Positions 1 through 8,682 are shown, counted from the stretch's first letter. The stretch is DNA of 64,000 nt from JAIOSM01 sp964565415 (GCA_964565415.1 CAZMEX010000008.1:1-64000); one strand, 5' to 3'. A program made the numbers and translations. Notes: generated by a model from the sequence alone, not told the origin.

Positions 1-84
1 GCCTACTTTTTTTGAATCAGCAGACACAAAATCAAGCTGTATCTTTGTATAGTTTCCATAATCTTAACCCTTCCTGGCTTTAGG

Positions 85-113
85 TTTAAGTTTTTGTAAA
101 AAATATCCGATAT
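85..113 (+). promoter_or_regulatory. Sigma-28 (FliA)-like promoter
   Basis: TAAG at 87-90, a 15-nt spacer, then TCCGATAT at 106-113. The flagellar sigma-28 consensus is TAAA-N15-GCCGATAA, so the spacing is exact and most positions match. It lies about 38 nt before the start codon at 151. This would place the downstream small protein in the flagellar or chemotaxis regulon; that link is inferred. Confidence 0.5.
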
Positions 114-150
114 TTTTATTAAAGAAAAAAATTTAAATGGAGGGTATTTT

Positions 151-684
151 ATGATTTCAATGCAGACAAATGTATCTGTTTTATCAGGTATTAAGTACAG
201 CTCTTTCAAAAGCACAGGGCAGGTTGTGGGGAAAAACAATATACTGGATTATTCAGAAAAAAGTATGTTTTTTTCATTCAGTTCCCAAATCAAAACTGAT
301 ACCAGGCTGAATTTAAGTGATCAAAATGCCATCTTCCATTTTGATCAATTAAATAACAAAGATAAAAGCTCTCTGTTTTATAATGATACTCCCATTTCAG
401 AACTCTCTTCTGATGAGGCAAAAGAACTCATAGGCGCTGATGGTTATTTTGGAATTGATAAAACAGCCCAGCGTATTCTTGATTTTGTTGTTATGGGAGC
501 AGGCGATGATATTGATAGATTACGAGCAGGGCGTGAAGGTGTCCTGCGTGGATTTGCCGCTGCAAAAAAAGCATGGGGCGGAGGTCTTCCTGATATTTGT
601 TGTCAAACAATCGATAAAACTATTCAAGCAATAGATGATAAAATTGCAAAACTTGGTGAGAATATTATGGAAGTAACTGCTTAA
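151..684 (+). CDS. Small protein with a hydrogenase-4 component G-like C-terminal domain
   Basis: Protein of 177 residues of unknown function. The start ATG follows a good ribosome-binding site (GGAGGG, 140-145). The first half (about residues 1-80) is polar and low in conservation cues, rich in Ser, Asn and Lys. The second half (about 85-170) contains GYFGIDKTAQRILDF, then GAGDDIDRLRAGREGVLRGF and GGGLPDICCQT. I recognise this as the module in many deltaproteobacterial proteins that databases name, probably wrongly, hydrogenase-4 component G. No metal-binding or membrane features are seen that would support a hydrogenase role. It has no signal peptide and is likely cytoplasmic. It stands alone, convergent with the acyl-CoA ligase gene, behind a sigma-28-like promoter, so a motility link is possible. 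The function remains unknown. Confidence 0.75.
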   Translation: MISMQTNVSVLSGIKYSSFKSTGQVVGKNNILDYSEKSMFFSFSSQIKTDTRLNLSDQNAIFHFDQLNNKDKSSLFYNDTPISELSSDEAKELIGADGYFGIDKTAQRILDFVVMGAGDDIDRLRAGREGVLRGFAAAKKAWGGGLPDICCQTIDKTIQAIDDKIAKLGENIMEVTA

Positions 685-737
685 ATTTTAATAGAGGGAA
701 TCCTGGGCACCAGCAGAACCAAGGTAAATATTTATTA

Positions 738-2453
738 CTATTTATCTGCATCCCATTTTCCCTTGCTTCTCAACTCTTCAACAATAGAACTGGCAAGCTC
801 TGCTAATTTGAGTTTGTCGACTTTTGTACTTCTTGTCAAAGGCAGTTCCCTGGCAGAAGGCCATATTTCAACATGTTGGGGTCTTTTATAAGAAGCTATG
901 GACCTGCAGTGTTCCATCACATCTGCACTATTAAGGCTGCTGCCTGCCAAGGGGCGTACAAAAGCAAATATCCCTTCGTCAAAAAGTTGATGTTTCATAC
1001 CTATTACTTCCACAACATCAACCCCTTTCATCTGGGCAATATGCTCTTCAACCTCTCCGGGGAATACATTGTAACCTTTTTGTTTGATAATAAATTTTTT
1101 TCGCCCGGAAAGATACAAGGCTTTATATCCATCCATTTGTTTAAAATACCCTAGATCTCCAGTATAGAGAATCCCTTCTTTTGAAATAGCTTTTTTTGTC
1201 TCTTCGGGCTGGTTATAATATCCTAAAAATACAATGGGAGGATGATAACAAATTTCTCCGATTTCCTCGTCAGCAACTTCTTTTCCTGCTGCTCCATCTT
1301 TTCCCATGGGTTTTCGAACAGATACCTGGGCTAAATCAGGAAAGGCTTGACCCACTTGCCCTGCCATCTCTTTGTGAGGTATATTTGAAGGTGTAAAAGT
1401 TGCAAAACCTGCATTTTCTGTCATACCAATACCTGTCCCGAATTTTGGTGCCATTGTTGAAAGTTTTGTAAGGAAAGTTGTATCAACTGCTGCTCCGGCA
1501 TATGCCACAAACTCAAGGCTTGAAAGATCATATGTTTTGTATTCAGGAAAATTCCAGAGCATTCGGAACATGGTTGGTATTTGTCCAATTACCTTGACTT
1601 TATGACGTTCAATGGCTTCCAGAGTAGCTCTGGTGTCAAATATTCTTAAAAGGACGGCTTTGCCCCCAATAAACATTGTGGTCATAAATGTCTCTGTGAC
1701 ACATCCAACATGACTTGGTGGAAGATTAACAAGAATTGAAAAATCTTTATTGCTGCCTTTATAGTTAATGCCTCTTTCCAATATCTGGTTTTGAACAATA
1801 ATGTTTTCATGGCATAATACTGCAGGTTTTGGCTCTCCTGTTGTACCGGTTGTAAAGATAATTAATGCCGGGGTTCTTTTGTCCACTAATTGATATATTT
1901 TATTAAGTTTTCCTGTAAAGATATCTGTTAGTTTCAACCATACCAAGCGTATTTTATTCATAAGGTCAGAAATACTTACAGCTCCCTTAATAATATCTCC
2001 AGGTTTTGGATTTGGAGTAAACTGCACCAGTTGCTTTACAGAAGCGCATCCCTTTTGCACAGCTTTGCCAACTTTCCTGAAATCACGAACAGGGGTTTTT
2101 CCCAAAAAGAAAAAGGCTTTAGGCTCAATTTTGTTAATGTCCCGTACAACTTCGTTCTCACTTAAGCGTAAGTCCAGGGGAGCAACTATAGCTCCAATTT
2201 TAAAACAGGCATACATAAGTGCCATGTGTTCCGGGAGCAAGACCAGTTGGGTTGCTACCCTGTCTCCTTTTCCAATATCCATATCAAGTAATTTAAGTGC
2301 AAAAAAATCAATTAATGATCCAAATTTTTTATATGTAATCTTTCGACCATCTTCATGTTGAACCATGGCAATGGAATCAGGTTGTTCTTTTGCCCATTTA
2401 TCAATATAAGAATTAACAGTCAGCAATCTTTCAGTATTATTCATTTGAATCAC
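738..2453 (-). CDS. AMP-forming acyl-CoA synthetase
   Basis: Protein of 571 residues of the ANL superfamily, which activates a carboxylic acid with ATP and joins it to CoA through an acyl-AMP. Adenylation motifs appear in order: the phosphate-binding loop TTGTTGEPKP at about 201-210, GMTENAG, YTGDLGYF, the hinge GRKKFIIKQKG, and the late lysine region TRSTKVDK. All key residues are present, so it should be active. Length is normal for the family. It has no signal peptide or membrane segment. It is the last gene of a leftward operon with a MaoC-like hydratase, whose stop overlaps this start by four bases, and a LysR regulator. The neighbours suggest a fatty, aromatic or other acyl-CoA substrate, but the sequence does not say which. 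Confidence 0.9.
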   Translation of the reverse strand: MIQMNNTERLLTVNSYIDKWAKEQPDSIAMVQHEDGRKITYKKFGSLIDFFALKLLDMDIGKGDRVATQLVLLPEHMALMYACFKIGAIVAPLDLRLSENEVVRDINKIEPKAFFFLGKTPVRDFRKVGKAVQKGCASVKQLVQFTPNPKPGDIIKGAVSISDLMNKIRLVWLKLTDIFTGKLNKIYQLVDKRTPALIIFTTGTTGEPKPAVLCHENIIVQNQILERGINYKGSNKDFSILVNLPPSHVGCVTETFMTTMFIGGKAVLLRIFDTRATLEAIERHKVKVIGQIPTMFRMLWNFPEYKTYDLSSLEFVAYAGAAVDTTFLTKLSTMAPKFGTGIGMTENAGFATFTPSNIPHKEMAGQVGQAFPDLAQVSVRKPMGKDGAAGKEVADEEIGEICYHPPIVFLGYYNQPEETKKAISKEGILYTGDLGYFKQMDGYKALYLSGRKKFIIKQKGYNVFPGEVEEHIAQMKGVDVVEVIGMKHQLFDEGIFAFVRPLAGSSLNSADVMEHCRSIASYKRPQHVEIWPSARELPLTRSTKVDKLKLAELASSIVEELRSKGKWDADK

Positions 2454-3328
2454 CCTTTTATTATTTTTAGATATCCATTACTAATTGCCTTTTTCTTATC
2501 ACAATTTTGAACTTCAAAAAAAACAGTGGTAAAATCTTTATAAGACTTTTTCCCTGTGCAGAGCACTTTAATATAAGTTCCGGGCAGAACCATGCCGGTA
2601 AACCTGCATGCAATCTCGGAAATTCTTGCAGGGTCTTTATCAGCTTCATTGTTAACCAGTTCACGAACTGCATATGCAAGGGTTGCAGTTCCCTGTAAAA
2701 TAATGCCTGGCAGACCCACCATTTTTGCAAAACTCGGTGAAGTATGAATCGGGAATTCAATATTGCTGCATCCATCATAAATATAGGGGCGCTCAGGATC
2801 AATATAAATATCAGATGTCCAAAGGATATTGCCTCCTGTATCATTTTTTGGAACTAGGGGGATTTGTCCTTTTTTATCTCCTTTTCCACAATCTACGCCT
2901 CTTAACATGGCACCAATATATTCAGTAAAAACAGGCTTTCCATCTTGATTTTCTGCTTTAAGGCAAATAATTGCATGGGTTCCAGCGCGATGTGGTAAAA
3001 AAGCTTCTAGATTTCCTGAAATTGACAATTTGTCTTCAGGCTGGATCAAACGATGTAAAACAAGGTGTTCAGTGTAATGCACCTGGGTCATCAAAACATC
3101 TTTGGGAAAATCATTGGACTCAATAAATTCTCCTAACCTACTTAGAATCGGCCAGGTGACTGAAACTGGAAACATTGGATGCGATACAATCTGCTGACCT
3201 TCCAAATCATTGAAATACCTATCATTATTGTCTTGAATCGCTGCAGCAAAATTGGTAGTTTGGCGCCAGTTGATCTCAGTTTGATAATTCTTAAGCAGTG
3301 TACCCACAAGATCAGAATTTAATTTCAT
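2450..3328 (-). CDS. MaoC / FAS1-like double hot-dog dehydratase
   Basis: Protein of 292 residues with two hot-dog halves. The first half (about 1-150) has AAAIQDNNDRYF and SHPMFPV, typical of the FAS1-like dehydratase N domain. The second half (about 165-290) has a hydratase-2-like stretch, FPIHTSPSFAKMVGLPG. Such proteins hydrate enoyl-CoA or dehydrate hydroxyacyl-CoA. The usual hydratase-2 motif has Asp five residues before the His; here that position appears to be Ile, so the C-terminal half may lack standard catalysis or work differently. It lies between lysR (20-nt gap) and the acyl-CoA synthetase gene (4-nt overlap), in one leftward operon. The family is fairly sure; substrate and activity are not. 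Confidence 0.75.
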   Translation of the reverse strand: MKLNSDLVGTLLKNYQTEINWRQTTNFAAAIQDNNDRYFNDLEGQQIVSHPMFPVSVTWPILSRLGEFIESNDFPKDVLMTQVHYTEHLVLHRLIQPEDKLSISGNLEAFLPHRAGTHAIICLKAENQDGKPVFTEYIGAMLRGVDCGKGDKKGQIPLVPKNDTGGNILWTSDIYIDPERPYIYDGCSNIEFPIHTSPSFAKMVGLPGIILQGTATLAYAVRELVNNEADKDPARISEIACRFTGMVLPGTYIKVLCTGKKSYKDFTTVFFEVQNCDKKKAISNGYLKIIKG

Positions 3329-3348
3329 ATTATAACTCCATTTAAATA

Positions 3349-4245
3349 TTATTCATTTTTCTTCTCTTTCCAGAAGTCAGCAATGATTCTGCAAGCTTCC
3401 CGGATAAATATCTCATTTCTTCTTGATAAAAGAAAAGCTATATTAATAGATGTTTTAATCTTGTATTTATCCCAGATAATAACATTGTGATTCTTAATAA
3501 GGCTCTCTGCTTCATCCATGCGCATCAGCCCTATTCCCTGCCCGGATTTAACAAGCTCAAACACAATACCCTCTGCCACTGCATATGTTTTTTTGTTGGG
3601 GGTAAGGCTTCTCTTGTCAAATTCCTTTTGCAATGCCACATGAAAGGGACAGGGAAGATCCTTATAGACCCAAATCCATGGGAGGTTGCACAACTCAATC
3701 CAACCAGGTTTTTTATTGTTTTTCAAAAGCTTTTCAGGAATAACAATTGCTATATCCACGTCAAATAAAGTTATGTATGAAATTTCTTTTTCCCTAATAC
3801 TATTATAAAGAAAGGCAATATCAATCTCTCCCCGGCGCAGCATCCCAGGTGTCTGTAGTGTGTCAGAATTTAAAAATACTATTTCAGCTTCTGGAAGTTG
3901 CTTTTCAAATTGTTTGTTCAATAAATATGTTTTTAAAAAATCTGAGTCTGTATTTAAACCAAGTTTCAAAGTTCCTTTTATATTTTGTTTTAAATCCTTG
4001 GCTTTTTGAAGAAGCATATCTGATTCATGCAATACCTGTTTTGCCTGACTAAAAAGCTCATTACCCTGAACAGTCAAAGCCATGCCCCTGGAACTCCTCT
4101 GAAATAAAATAATTTTCAACTCCTCTTCCAGAGATTTAATTTGTGAACTTAATGCTGATTTGCTGATATTCAATTTTTCAGCAGATTTTGTAAGGTTCTT
4201 TATCTGACCAACAGTCAAAAAAGATCTTAATTGATATAGTTCCAT
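3349..4245 (-). CDS. LysR-family transcriptional regulator
   Basis: Protein of 298 residues, the usual LysR length. The N-terminal winged helix-turn-helix spans about 1-60 (MELYQLRSFLTVGQIKNLTK, then AEKLNISKSALSSQIKSLE), followed by a linker helix and a periplasmic-binding-like effector domain from about 90 to 295. It is the first gene of the leftward set lysR-MaoC-acyl-CoA ligase, so unlike many LysR genes it is co-directional with its likely targets. The divergent 110-nt gap to the rightward phosphatase fragment could hold its own operator. The effector is probably an acyl or aromatic acid, or its CoA ester; that is inferred only from the neighbours. Confidence 0.9.
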   Translation of the reverse strand: MELYQLRSFLTVGQIKNLTKSAEKLNISKSALSSQIKSLEEELKIILFQRSSRGMALTVQGNELFSQAKQVLHESDMLLQKAKDLKQNIKGTLKLGLNTDSDFLKTYLLNKQFEKQLPEAEIVFLNSDTLQTPGMLRRGEIDIAFLYNSIREKEISYITLFDVDIAIVIPEKLLKNNKKPGWIELCNLPWIWVYKDLPCPFHVALQKEFDKRSLTPNKKTYAVAEGIVFELVKSGQGIGLMRMDEAESLIKNHNVIIWDKYKIKTSINIAFLLSRRNEIFIREACRIIADFWKEKKNE

Positions 4246-4355
4246 AATTATAAGTGTTCATCCTAATCGAACGCTTTGTTCTAATGTTTGTGATTGCTTT
4301 TTAAAGCTTCTGTCCTTAATATTTTAACAAAAAATAACCCTAACTTTAAAAGGTA

Positions 4356-4559
4356 TTGAAATGCAACAAAAAAATTTTTATCCATTGTGAAATGAATATG
4401 CGGGTATCAGTTTTTATGTCATTATATTTTATGGTGATTGAAAACTTACCATATAAAGATGCTTTGGAATTGATTCATAAAGTATGGCAACCAGATGAAG
4501 TTTGGGAAAAGTTCATGAAAGATGTAATGACCAAATATAGTATTAGGGGAGATAAATAA
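4356..4559 (+). pseudogene. Fragment of a dual-specificity phosphatase-like protein
   Basis: An open frame of 67 codons from a TTG. It contains the phosphatase loop IHCEMNMRVS, then a helix-rich tail with YKDALELIHKVWQPDEVWEKF. I recall this pattern from the C-terminal part of small tyrosine or dual-specificity phosphatases, where the loop is followed by a motif ending in W-x-P-x-x-x-W. The N-terminal 100 or so residues expected before the loop are absent and no in-frame extension is seen. The loop reads C-x4-R, not the classical C-x5-R. It ends directly before the MBL hydrolase start. It is most likely a decayed remnant; a short expressed peptide cannot be excluded. Confidence 0.5.
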
Positions 4560-5327
4560 TTGAAAATACAACTTATCAGAAATGCAACAATGAAAATAGC
4601 ATATAATGGAAAGACTTTTTTAACTGACCCCATGTTGTCAGAAAAATTTAATATTGAATCTTTTGCAGGCAACTCACGAAATCCAACCACTGATTTGCCC
4701 TTAAGTATTGAAGAAATTCTTCAGGGTGTTGATGCGGTGCTTTCTTCCCATACCCATCAAGACCATTTTGATTCTATTGCAATGGATGCTATCCCATCAG
4801 ATATAACTATTTTTTGCCAGCCTGAAGACATACAGAAACTGACTGATAATAATTTCACCAGTTTAAAACCTGTAACAAAGAAAACAAGTTTTAATAACAC
4901 CACAATAATCAGAACAGAAGGACACCATGGAACAGGAGAAATTGAAAAAACAATGGGCAAGGTTTCAGGATATGTATTACAGGCTGAAAATGAACCTGTT
5001 GTTTACTGGGCTGGGGATACTATCTACTGCGATGAGGTAAAAAAGGTTATCGCAGAATATAATCCGGATTATATTATAACCCATTCCTGTGGAGCTACAC
5101 TGGACAAGTCAGGTCCAATAATAATGGATGCGAAACAGACCATTGGTGTTTGTAAGAATTCTAAAAATTCGATCGTAATAGCTGTTCACATGGAGGCTTT
5201 GGACCATGCAACTGTGACGAGAAATGACCTTCAAAAACTTGCTGATAAAGAGGGAATACTTGAAGAAAGACTCTTGATTCCAAAGGATGGAGATATCCTT
5301 TTATTTGACATTGGAAGCCCTGTGTGA
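4560..5327 (+). CDS. MBL-fold metal-dependent hydrolase, UlaG/UPF0173-like
   Basis: Protein of 255 residues. It starts at TTG, chosen because AGGGGAG lies 7-13 nt upstream and no ATG fits better. The metallo-beta-lactamase motif HTHQDH is at about residue 65, with further ligands expected in EGHHGTGE, WAGDTIYCDE and the late His of IAVHMEALDH. It lacks a signal peptide, so it is cytoplasmic. Length and motif order fit the UlaG-like and UPF0173 branch, whose members are mostly lactonases or phosphodiesterases of unknown substrate. It directly follows the phosphatase-like fragment and is convergent with the methyltransferase of the neighbouring cassette. Confidence 0.85.
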   Translation: MKIQLIRNATMKIAYNGKTFLTDPMLSEKFNIESFAGNSRNPTTDLPLSIEEILQGVDAVLSSHTHQDHFDSIAMDAIPSDITIFCQPEDIQKLTDNNFTSLKPVTKKTSFNNTTIIRTEGHHGTGEIEKTMGKVSGYVLQAENEPVVYWAGDTIYCDEVKKVIAEYNPDYIITHSCGATLDKSGPIIMDAKQTIGVCKNSKNSIVIAVHMEALDHATVTRNDLQKLADKEGILEERLLIPKDGDILLFDIGSPV

Positions 5328-5386
5328 TCGAAGGTTAGTGAAATTATTCTTGGTTCGTCGAGGTTGAGTTTAAAAAAAAATAATTT

Positions 5387-6667
5387 TTAGTTTTTATCAG
5401 AATCACAACTATTTACTATCAGAGAAGATACTACTTGAAAAACCAGTTCTACATTTACCATATTGCCTAATACACGGAATGAAGATGTTTGGGTTGGCGG
5501 AAGTTTTATATCATTAGGCAAAGATTGGGCTTTTGCACCTTCTTCGGGTAACAAGTAGCGTTTATACTTTCCAACTATTGGAATTTGTGTTTTAACAGTA
5601 ACAAGTGACGGTAAGTAATCATTATGTTTAATGCGTACACCAGAACCACGAAATTGAATTAGCTTATCGTTGTAACACCTATCACCTTCAGGGCAGTTCC
5701 ATTCAAATTTTTTCCAACTTTCACGATCAAAGCAGCTGATTTTTTTTATTGTTTTAGGATTAATATAATCTGAATAATCATCGTAAAATTTTCGATTATT
5801 TCTAATGAATCGTTGCTTCCACTCTGGGGCAATTCCTTTTTGCCTCTTTACATAGTTTGGCAAGTGTTTATGTATATCTTCAATATTTTCGCATTCTGAT
5901 AAAGGATAGCCATAACAACCACTGTATTTTCTCCACTCACTTACCGACAATGCTTCCCAGTCAATATCAAGTGGATATGTTGCGCCAAACTCCATTGACC
6001 ACAGTGGTCTATATGGACTAATACCTTCAGGTAAATCACTTAAAAAATCTAGCCATATATCTAATACATTTTGCTTTACTACTTCAAGATTAGCTTCATT
6101 TTTATGATGTGACAATATGTTATTGACAGAATAGTCAGGTTTCTGTGTTTCAGGCCATTCCATTGCCCTAATGTCACGCTTTTTTAGGCTACCGGTGATA
6201 AATAGACGTTCACGGTGTTGTGGGATATTAATAAAATGAGGTGAAAGGATTTTTTTGTCTACAAAATATCCAAGTTTGTGAAGTTCTTTTTCAATGTATT
6301 GCCAAGTCATTCCAGAATCGTGCGTTAATAGGTTGCGTACATTTTCCAAAACAATATATCGAGGTTTATGATACTCAAGGATTTTAAGGATTTCATCGAA
6401 AAGCTTACCGCGAGCTTCTTGCATACCTTTTTGTTTGCCAGCTTTTGAAAAACTCTGACACGGAAAACCACCACATAAAATGTCATGAGGCGGAATATCT
6501 TTTGTTTCAATTTTAGTAATGTCACCATGACACGGTATCCCATGATTCTCCTTATATAAATCTCTTAGCTCTCCACTTAATTCTGATGCAAAAACACACT
6601 CGTGCCCTAAACGGCTTAGAGCGCTATGGAATCCTCCAATCCCTGCAAAGAGATCAATGAATTTCAC
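5387..6667 (-). CDS. DNA (cytosine-5)-methyltransferase
   Basis: Protein of 426 residues with the ordered motifs of C5 methyltransferases: motif I DLFAGIGGFHSAL at 5-17, motif IV GGFPCQSFSKAG with the catalytic Cys, motif VI ENVRNLL, motif VIII QHRERLFITG, a variable target-recognition region of about 200 residues, and motif X RVLGNMVNVELVFQV. It should transfer a methyl group from S-adenosylmethionine to cytosine C5 in a specific site; the site cannot be read from sequence. It is the last gene of a three-gene leftward cassette, starting right after the stop of the nuclease-like gene. The pairing suggests a restriction-modification or related defence role. Confidence 0.95.
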   Translation of the reverse strand: MKFIDLFAGIGGFHSALSRLGHECVFASELSGELRDLYKENHGIPCHGDITKIETKDIPPHDILCGGFPCQSFSKAGKQKGMQEARGKLFDEILKILEYHKPRYIVLENVRNLLTHDSGMTWQYIEKELHKLGYFVDKKILSPHFINIPQHRERLFITGSLKKRDIRAMEWPETQKPDYSVNNILSHHKNEANLEVVKQNVLDIWLDFLSDLPEGISPYRPLWSMEFGATYPLDIDWEALSVSEWRKYSGCYGYPLSECENIEDIHKHLPNYVKRQKGIAPEWKQRFIRNNRKFYDDYSDYINPKTIKKISCFDRESWKKFEWNCPEGDRCYNDKLIQFRGSGVRIKHNDYLPSLVTVKTQIPIVGKYKRYLLPEEGAKAQSLPNDIKLPPTQTSSFRVLGNMVNVELVFQVVSSLIVNSCDSDKN

Positions 6668-7522
6668 TTATTCATCCTCACTAATATTCTCTTTGATCCA
6701 AGATTGAATTTCAACATTTAATGCAGTCTCTGAAGAATCATAATAACGCATAATTCTGCCACGATCAAATACTATTGAATTTCCAAATTGTGAATGAATT
6801 TTTTTTAACTCAGTTGAATCAAGATAAGAAACAACACTAAGTAATGTTATTGGTGGTTTAACAGCATAAGTTATATACTCATCTTTCCAGCGTTGATATA
6901 TTTCTTTTTTATTTTGATAATGTGTTCCTACACAAGCTTGACCTAAAATAATAACATTGCCAATATCTCTATCATCAAAAGGTTTATAAACAATAAAATC
7001 CACACCATCATCTTGAGCACGAGTTGGTAAGTTATTGAACACACCTGAGTTTTCATTTAACTCAAGTGCTATTTGCTGTAATACATCTTCAGTTAAACGT
7101 TCACGACCCTCGCCAACTTGAATTATTTGTGAGCCATCACCTAAATAATTTCTTACAGCATTGGCAGAAATTTTTTCAAACAATATAGCTGAGCCATCAG
7201 CATTAGCACCAGTTCCTCCTGTTTTGTTCTTATAAGTTAAAAACCGATGGAGATATTTTTTTGCTGTAACATCCTTGTTAGTAGATAAGCTCAGGGTACA
7301 AAAACCATTCTCAGGTGTTATTATATTAAAATCATAAATATCTGCAAACCTTTCGATAATACTGGTAGCTTTATCTGTTCTGAATTCAACAGGATTTATA
7401 TCAATTCCGTCTTCACCATAATCTAAGCCATTTTCACTTAAGTATTCGTCAATAATTTCTTCAAAATCAATAACGTCATCAAGTAGGCTAATTCCATTCT
7501 CAATTCTATCTATTTCATTCAT
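6668..7522 (-). CDS. Restriction endonuclease-like protein of the methyltransferase cassette
   Basis: Protein of 284 residues that I cannot assign to a named family with certainty. The N-terminal part (1-60) is acidic. A stretch DDGVDFIVYKPFDD at about 171-184 is followed by NVIILGQACVGTHYQNK at 189-205. This spacing, an Asp-rich strand, a turn, and a hydrophobic strand ending in Gln, resembles a divergent PD-(D/E)xK nuclease core in which Gln replaces the acidic residue. An E at about 116 may be the helix glutamate. The rest looks alpha/beta, with no membrane segment. It sits between the ParB/Srx-like gene (3-nt gap) and the cytosine methyltransferase (no gap), so it is probably translated with them. 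The nuclease role is inferred from motif and context. Confidence 0.6.
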   Translation of the reverse strand: MNEIDRIENGISLLDDVIDFEEIIDEYLSENGLDYGEDGIDINPVEFRTDKATSIIERFADIYDFNIITPENGFCTLSLSTNKDVTAKKYLHRFLTYKNKTGGTGANADGSAILFEKISANAVRNYLGDGSQIIQVGEGRERLTEDVLQQIALELNENSGVFNNLPTRAQDDGVDFIVYKPFDDRDIGNVIILGQACVGTHYQNKKEIYQRWKDEYITYAVKPPITLLSVVSYLDSTELKKIHSQFGNSIVFDRGRIMRYYDSSETALNVEIQSWIKENISEDE

Positions 7523-7525
7523 ATG

Positions 7526-8638
7526 CTATACACCAACAGTGTCATTAACCTGATTAACTTTTTCAACTACTCTAAGTTGATATTCTTTTAATAATTCATC
7601 TTTACTATCGGGTGAAATATTTACCCAGTTAGTTTTAATATCGGTAAGGCTTTTGTGCACACTTTTACAAGATTTACGAATAATATTATCATAGGTATCT
7701 GACAATAATAATGCAGAATCTTTATCTTCACCCTTTTCAAAAGCAATTCTAGATGTTTCGTTTTTTAGAATTGGTTTTAGATATTTGTTTATCTCTCTAC
7801 TTTCTGCAATAGGAGGATTTGTTGAGAATACCCATCTAATAAAATTTTTAGTTTGTTTTTCATGATCTTCATCTATAATATCTTCATAATCTTCTGGATC
7901 TAATCGTTTATAACTATCAATTCCAATATACTTAGCAATAGAAGTTTTTCCAGTCTTACCAAAGGCAACATCAAGGAATGAAAATTTATTGTCAATAATA
8001 GCATTCAGAGAAGAATCCATTTCAATTAGTCCTTGCATATACTTGTAAATAGAGTATTTATAAAAATGACTCAATACATCATTCTCCTTATTACTTGTCT
8101 CTTTAATGAATAAATCAATTGATTCCTGAACAGTGGATTTATTTGTCTTTTTCTTGGAAATTATCTGATTATATACATATTTAGACTGAGCCAATGGCTC
8201 CCATCTTAAAACACCACCCAGGTGGCGTACGCCTAAATAGGCAGTTACAGCTTGTCGATCTTTTGCTATAACTACTGGAATTTCTTGTAATGATGCTACT
8301 TTTTCTTCAGGTGCCGTATAATCTTCTAAAAGCCCTATTGAGATAGCTTTTTCTCTATATTTTTCCATACATAGAATTTTTATTGTTGTTAAACGCCTGT
8401 TACCTTCAACAACAGTAAACTTATCAGATCCATTCTCAGCGGGGATTGCAATCATAGGCTCAACAGGAAAGTATCCATTTTTTAAAATTGAATCTTTAAG
8501 GTCTGAAATACCAAAATTTTTGTATATATAAACAGCAAGTTCTTCTTGGGTTATATTCTCTGAAATTTTTCCATGTATTCGAGGATTTTCTACATCCAAG
8601 AAGAGATCACTAATAGGTATATTTTTTAATTCTTGCAT
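7526..8638 (-). CDS. ParB/Srx-fold domain protein of the methyltransferase cassette
   Basis: Protein of 370 residues. The N-terminal 110 residues look like a ParB/sulfiredoxin fold: IPISDLFLDVENPRIHG at about 7-23, a middle helix SDLKDSILKNGYFPVEP, and the hallmark VVEGNRRLTTIKIL, in which GNRR replaces the GERR of chromosome-partition ParB. The remaining 250 residues are helical and charged, without a helix-turn-helix I can recognise. This fold can hydrolyse NTPs or nick DNA in different families. The gene is first in the leftward cassette, behind a promoter with a perfect 17-nt spacer, and ATG follows AAAGGGG. It is distinct from the real parB at 58 kb. A sensing or nucleolytic part in a defence system is a reasonable guess, not shown. 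Confidence 0.7.
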   Translation of the reverse strand: MQELKNIPISDLFLDVENPRIHGKISENITQEELAVYIYKNFGISDLKDSILKNGYFPVEPMIAIPAENGSDKFTVVEGNRRLTTIKILCMEKYREKAISIGLLEDYTAPEEKVASLQEIPVVIAKDRQAVTAYLGVRHLGGVLRWEPLAQSKYVYNQIISKKKTNKSTVQESIDLFIKETSNKENDVLSHFYKYSIYKYMQGLIEMDSSLNAIIDNKFSFLDVAFGKTGKTSIAKYIGIDSYKRLDPEDYEDIIDEDHEKQTKNFIRWVFSTNPPIAESREINKYLKPILKNETSRIAFEKGEDKDSALLLSDTYDNIIRKSCKSVHKSLTDIKTNWVNISPDSKDELLKEYQLRVVEKVNQVNDTVGV

Positions 8639-8682
8639 ATTCTACAACCCCTTTCAAGTAAGGAAAATGCCAATAAGAATGT

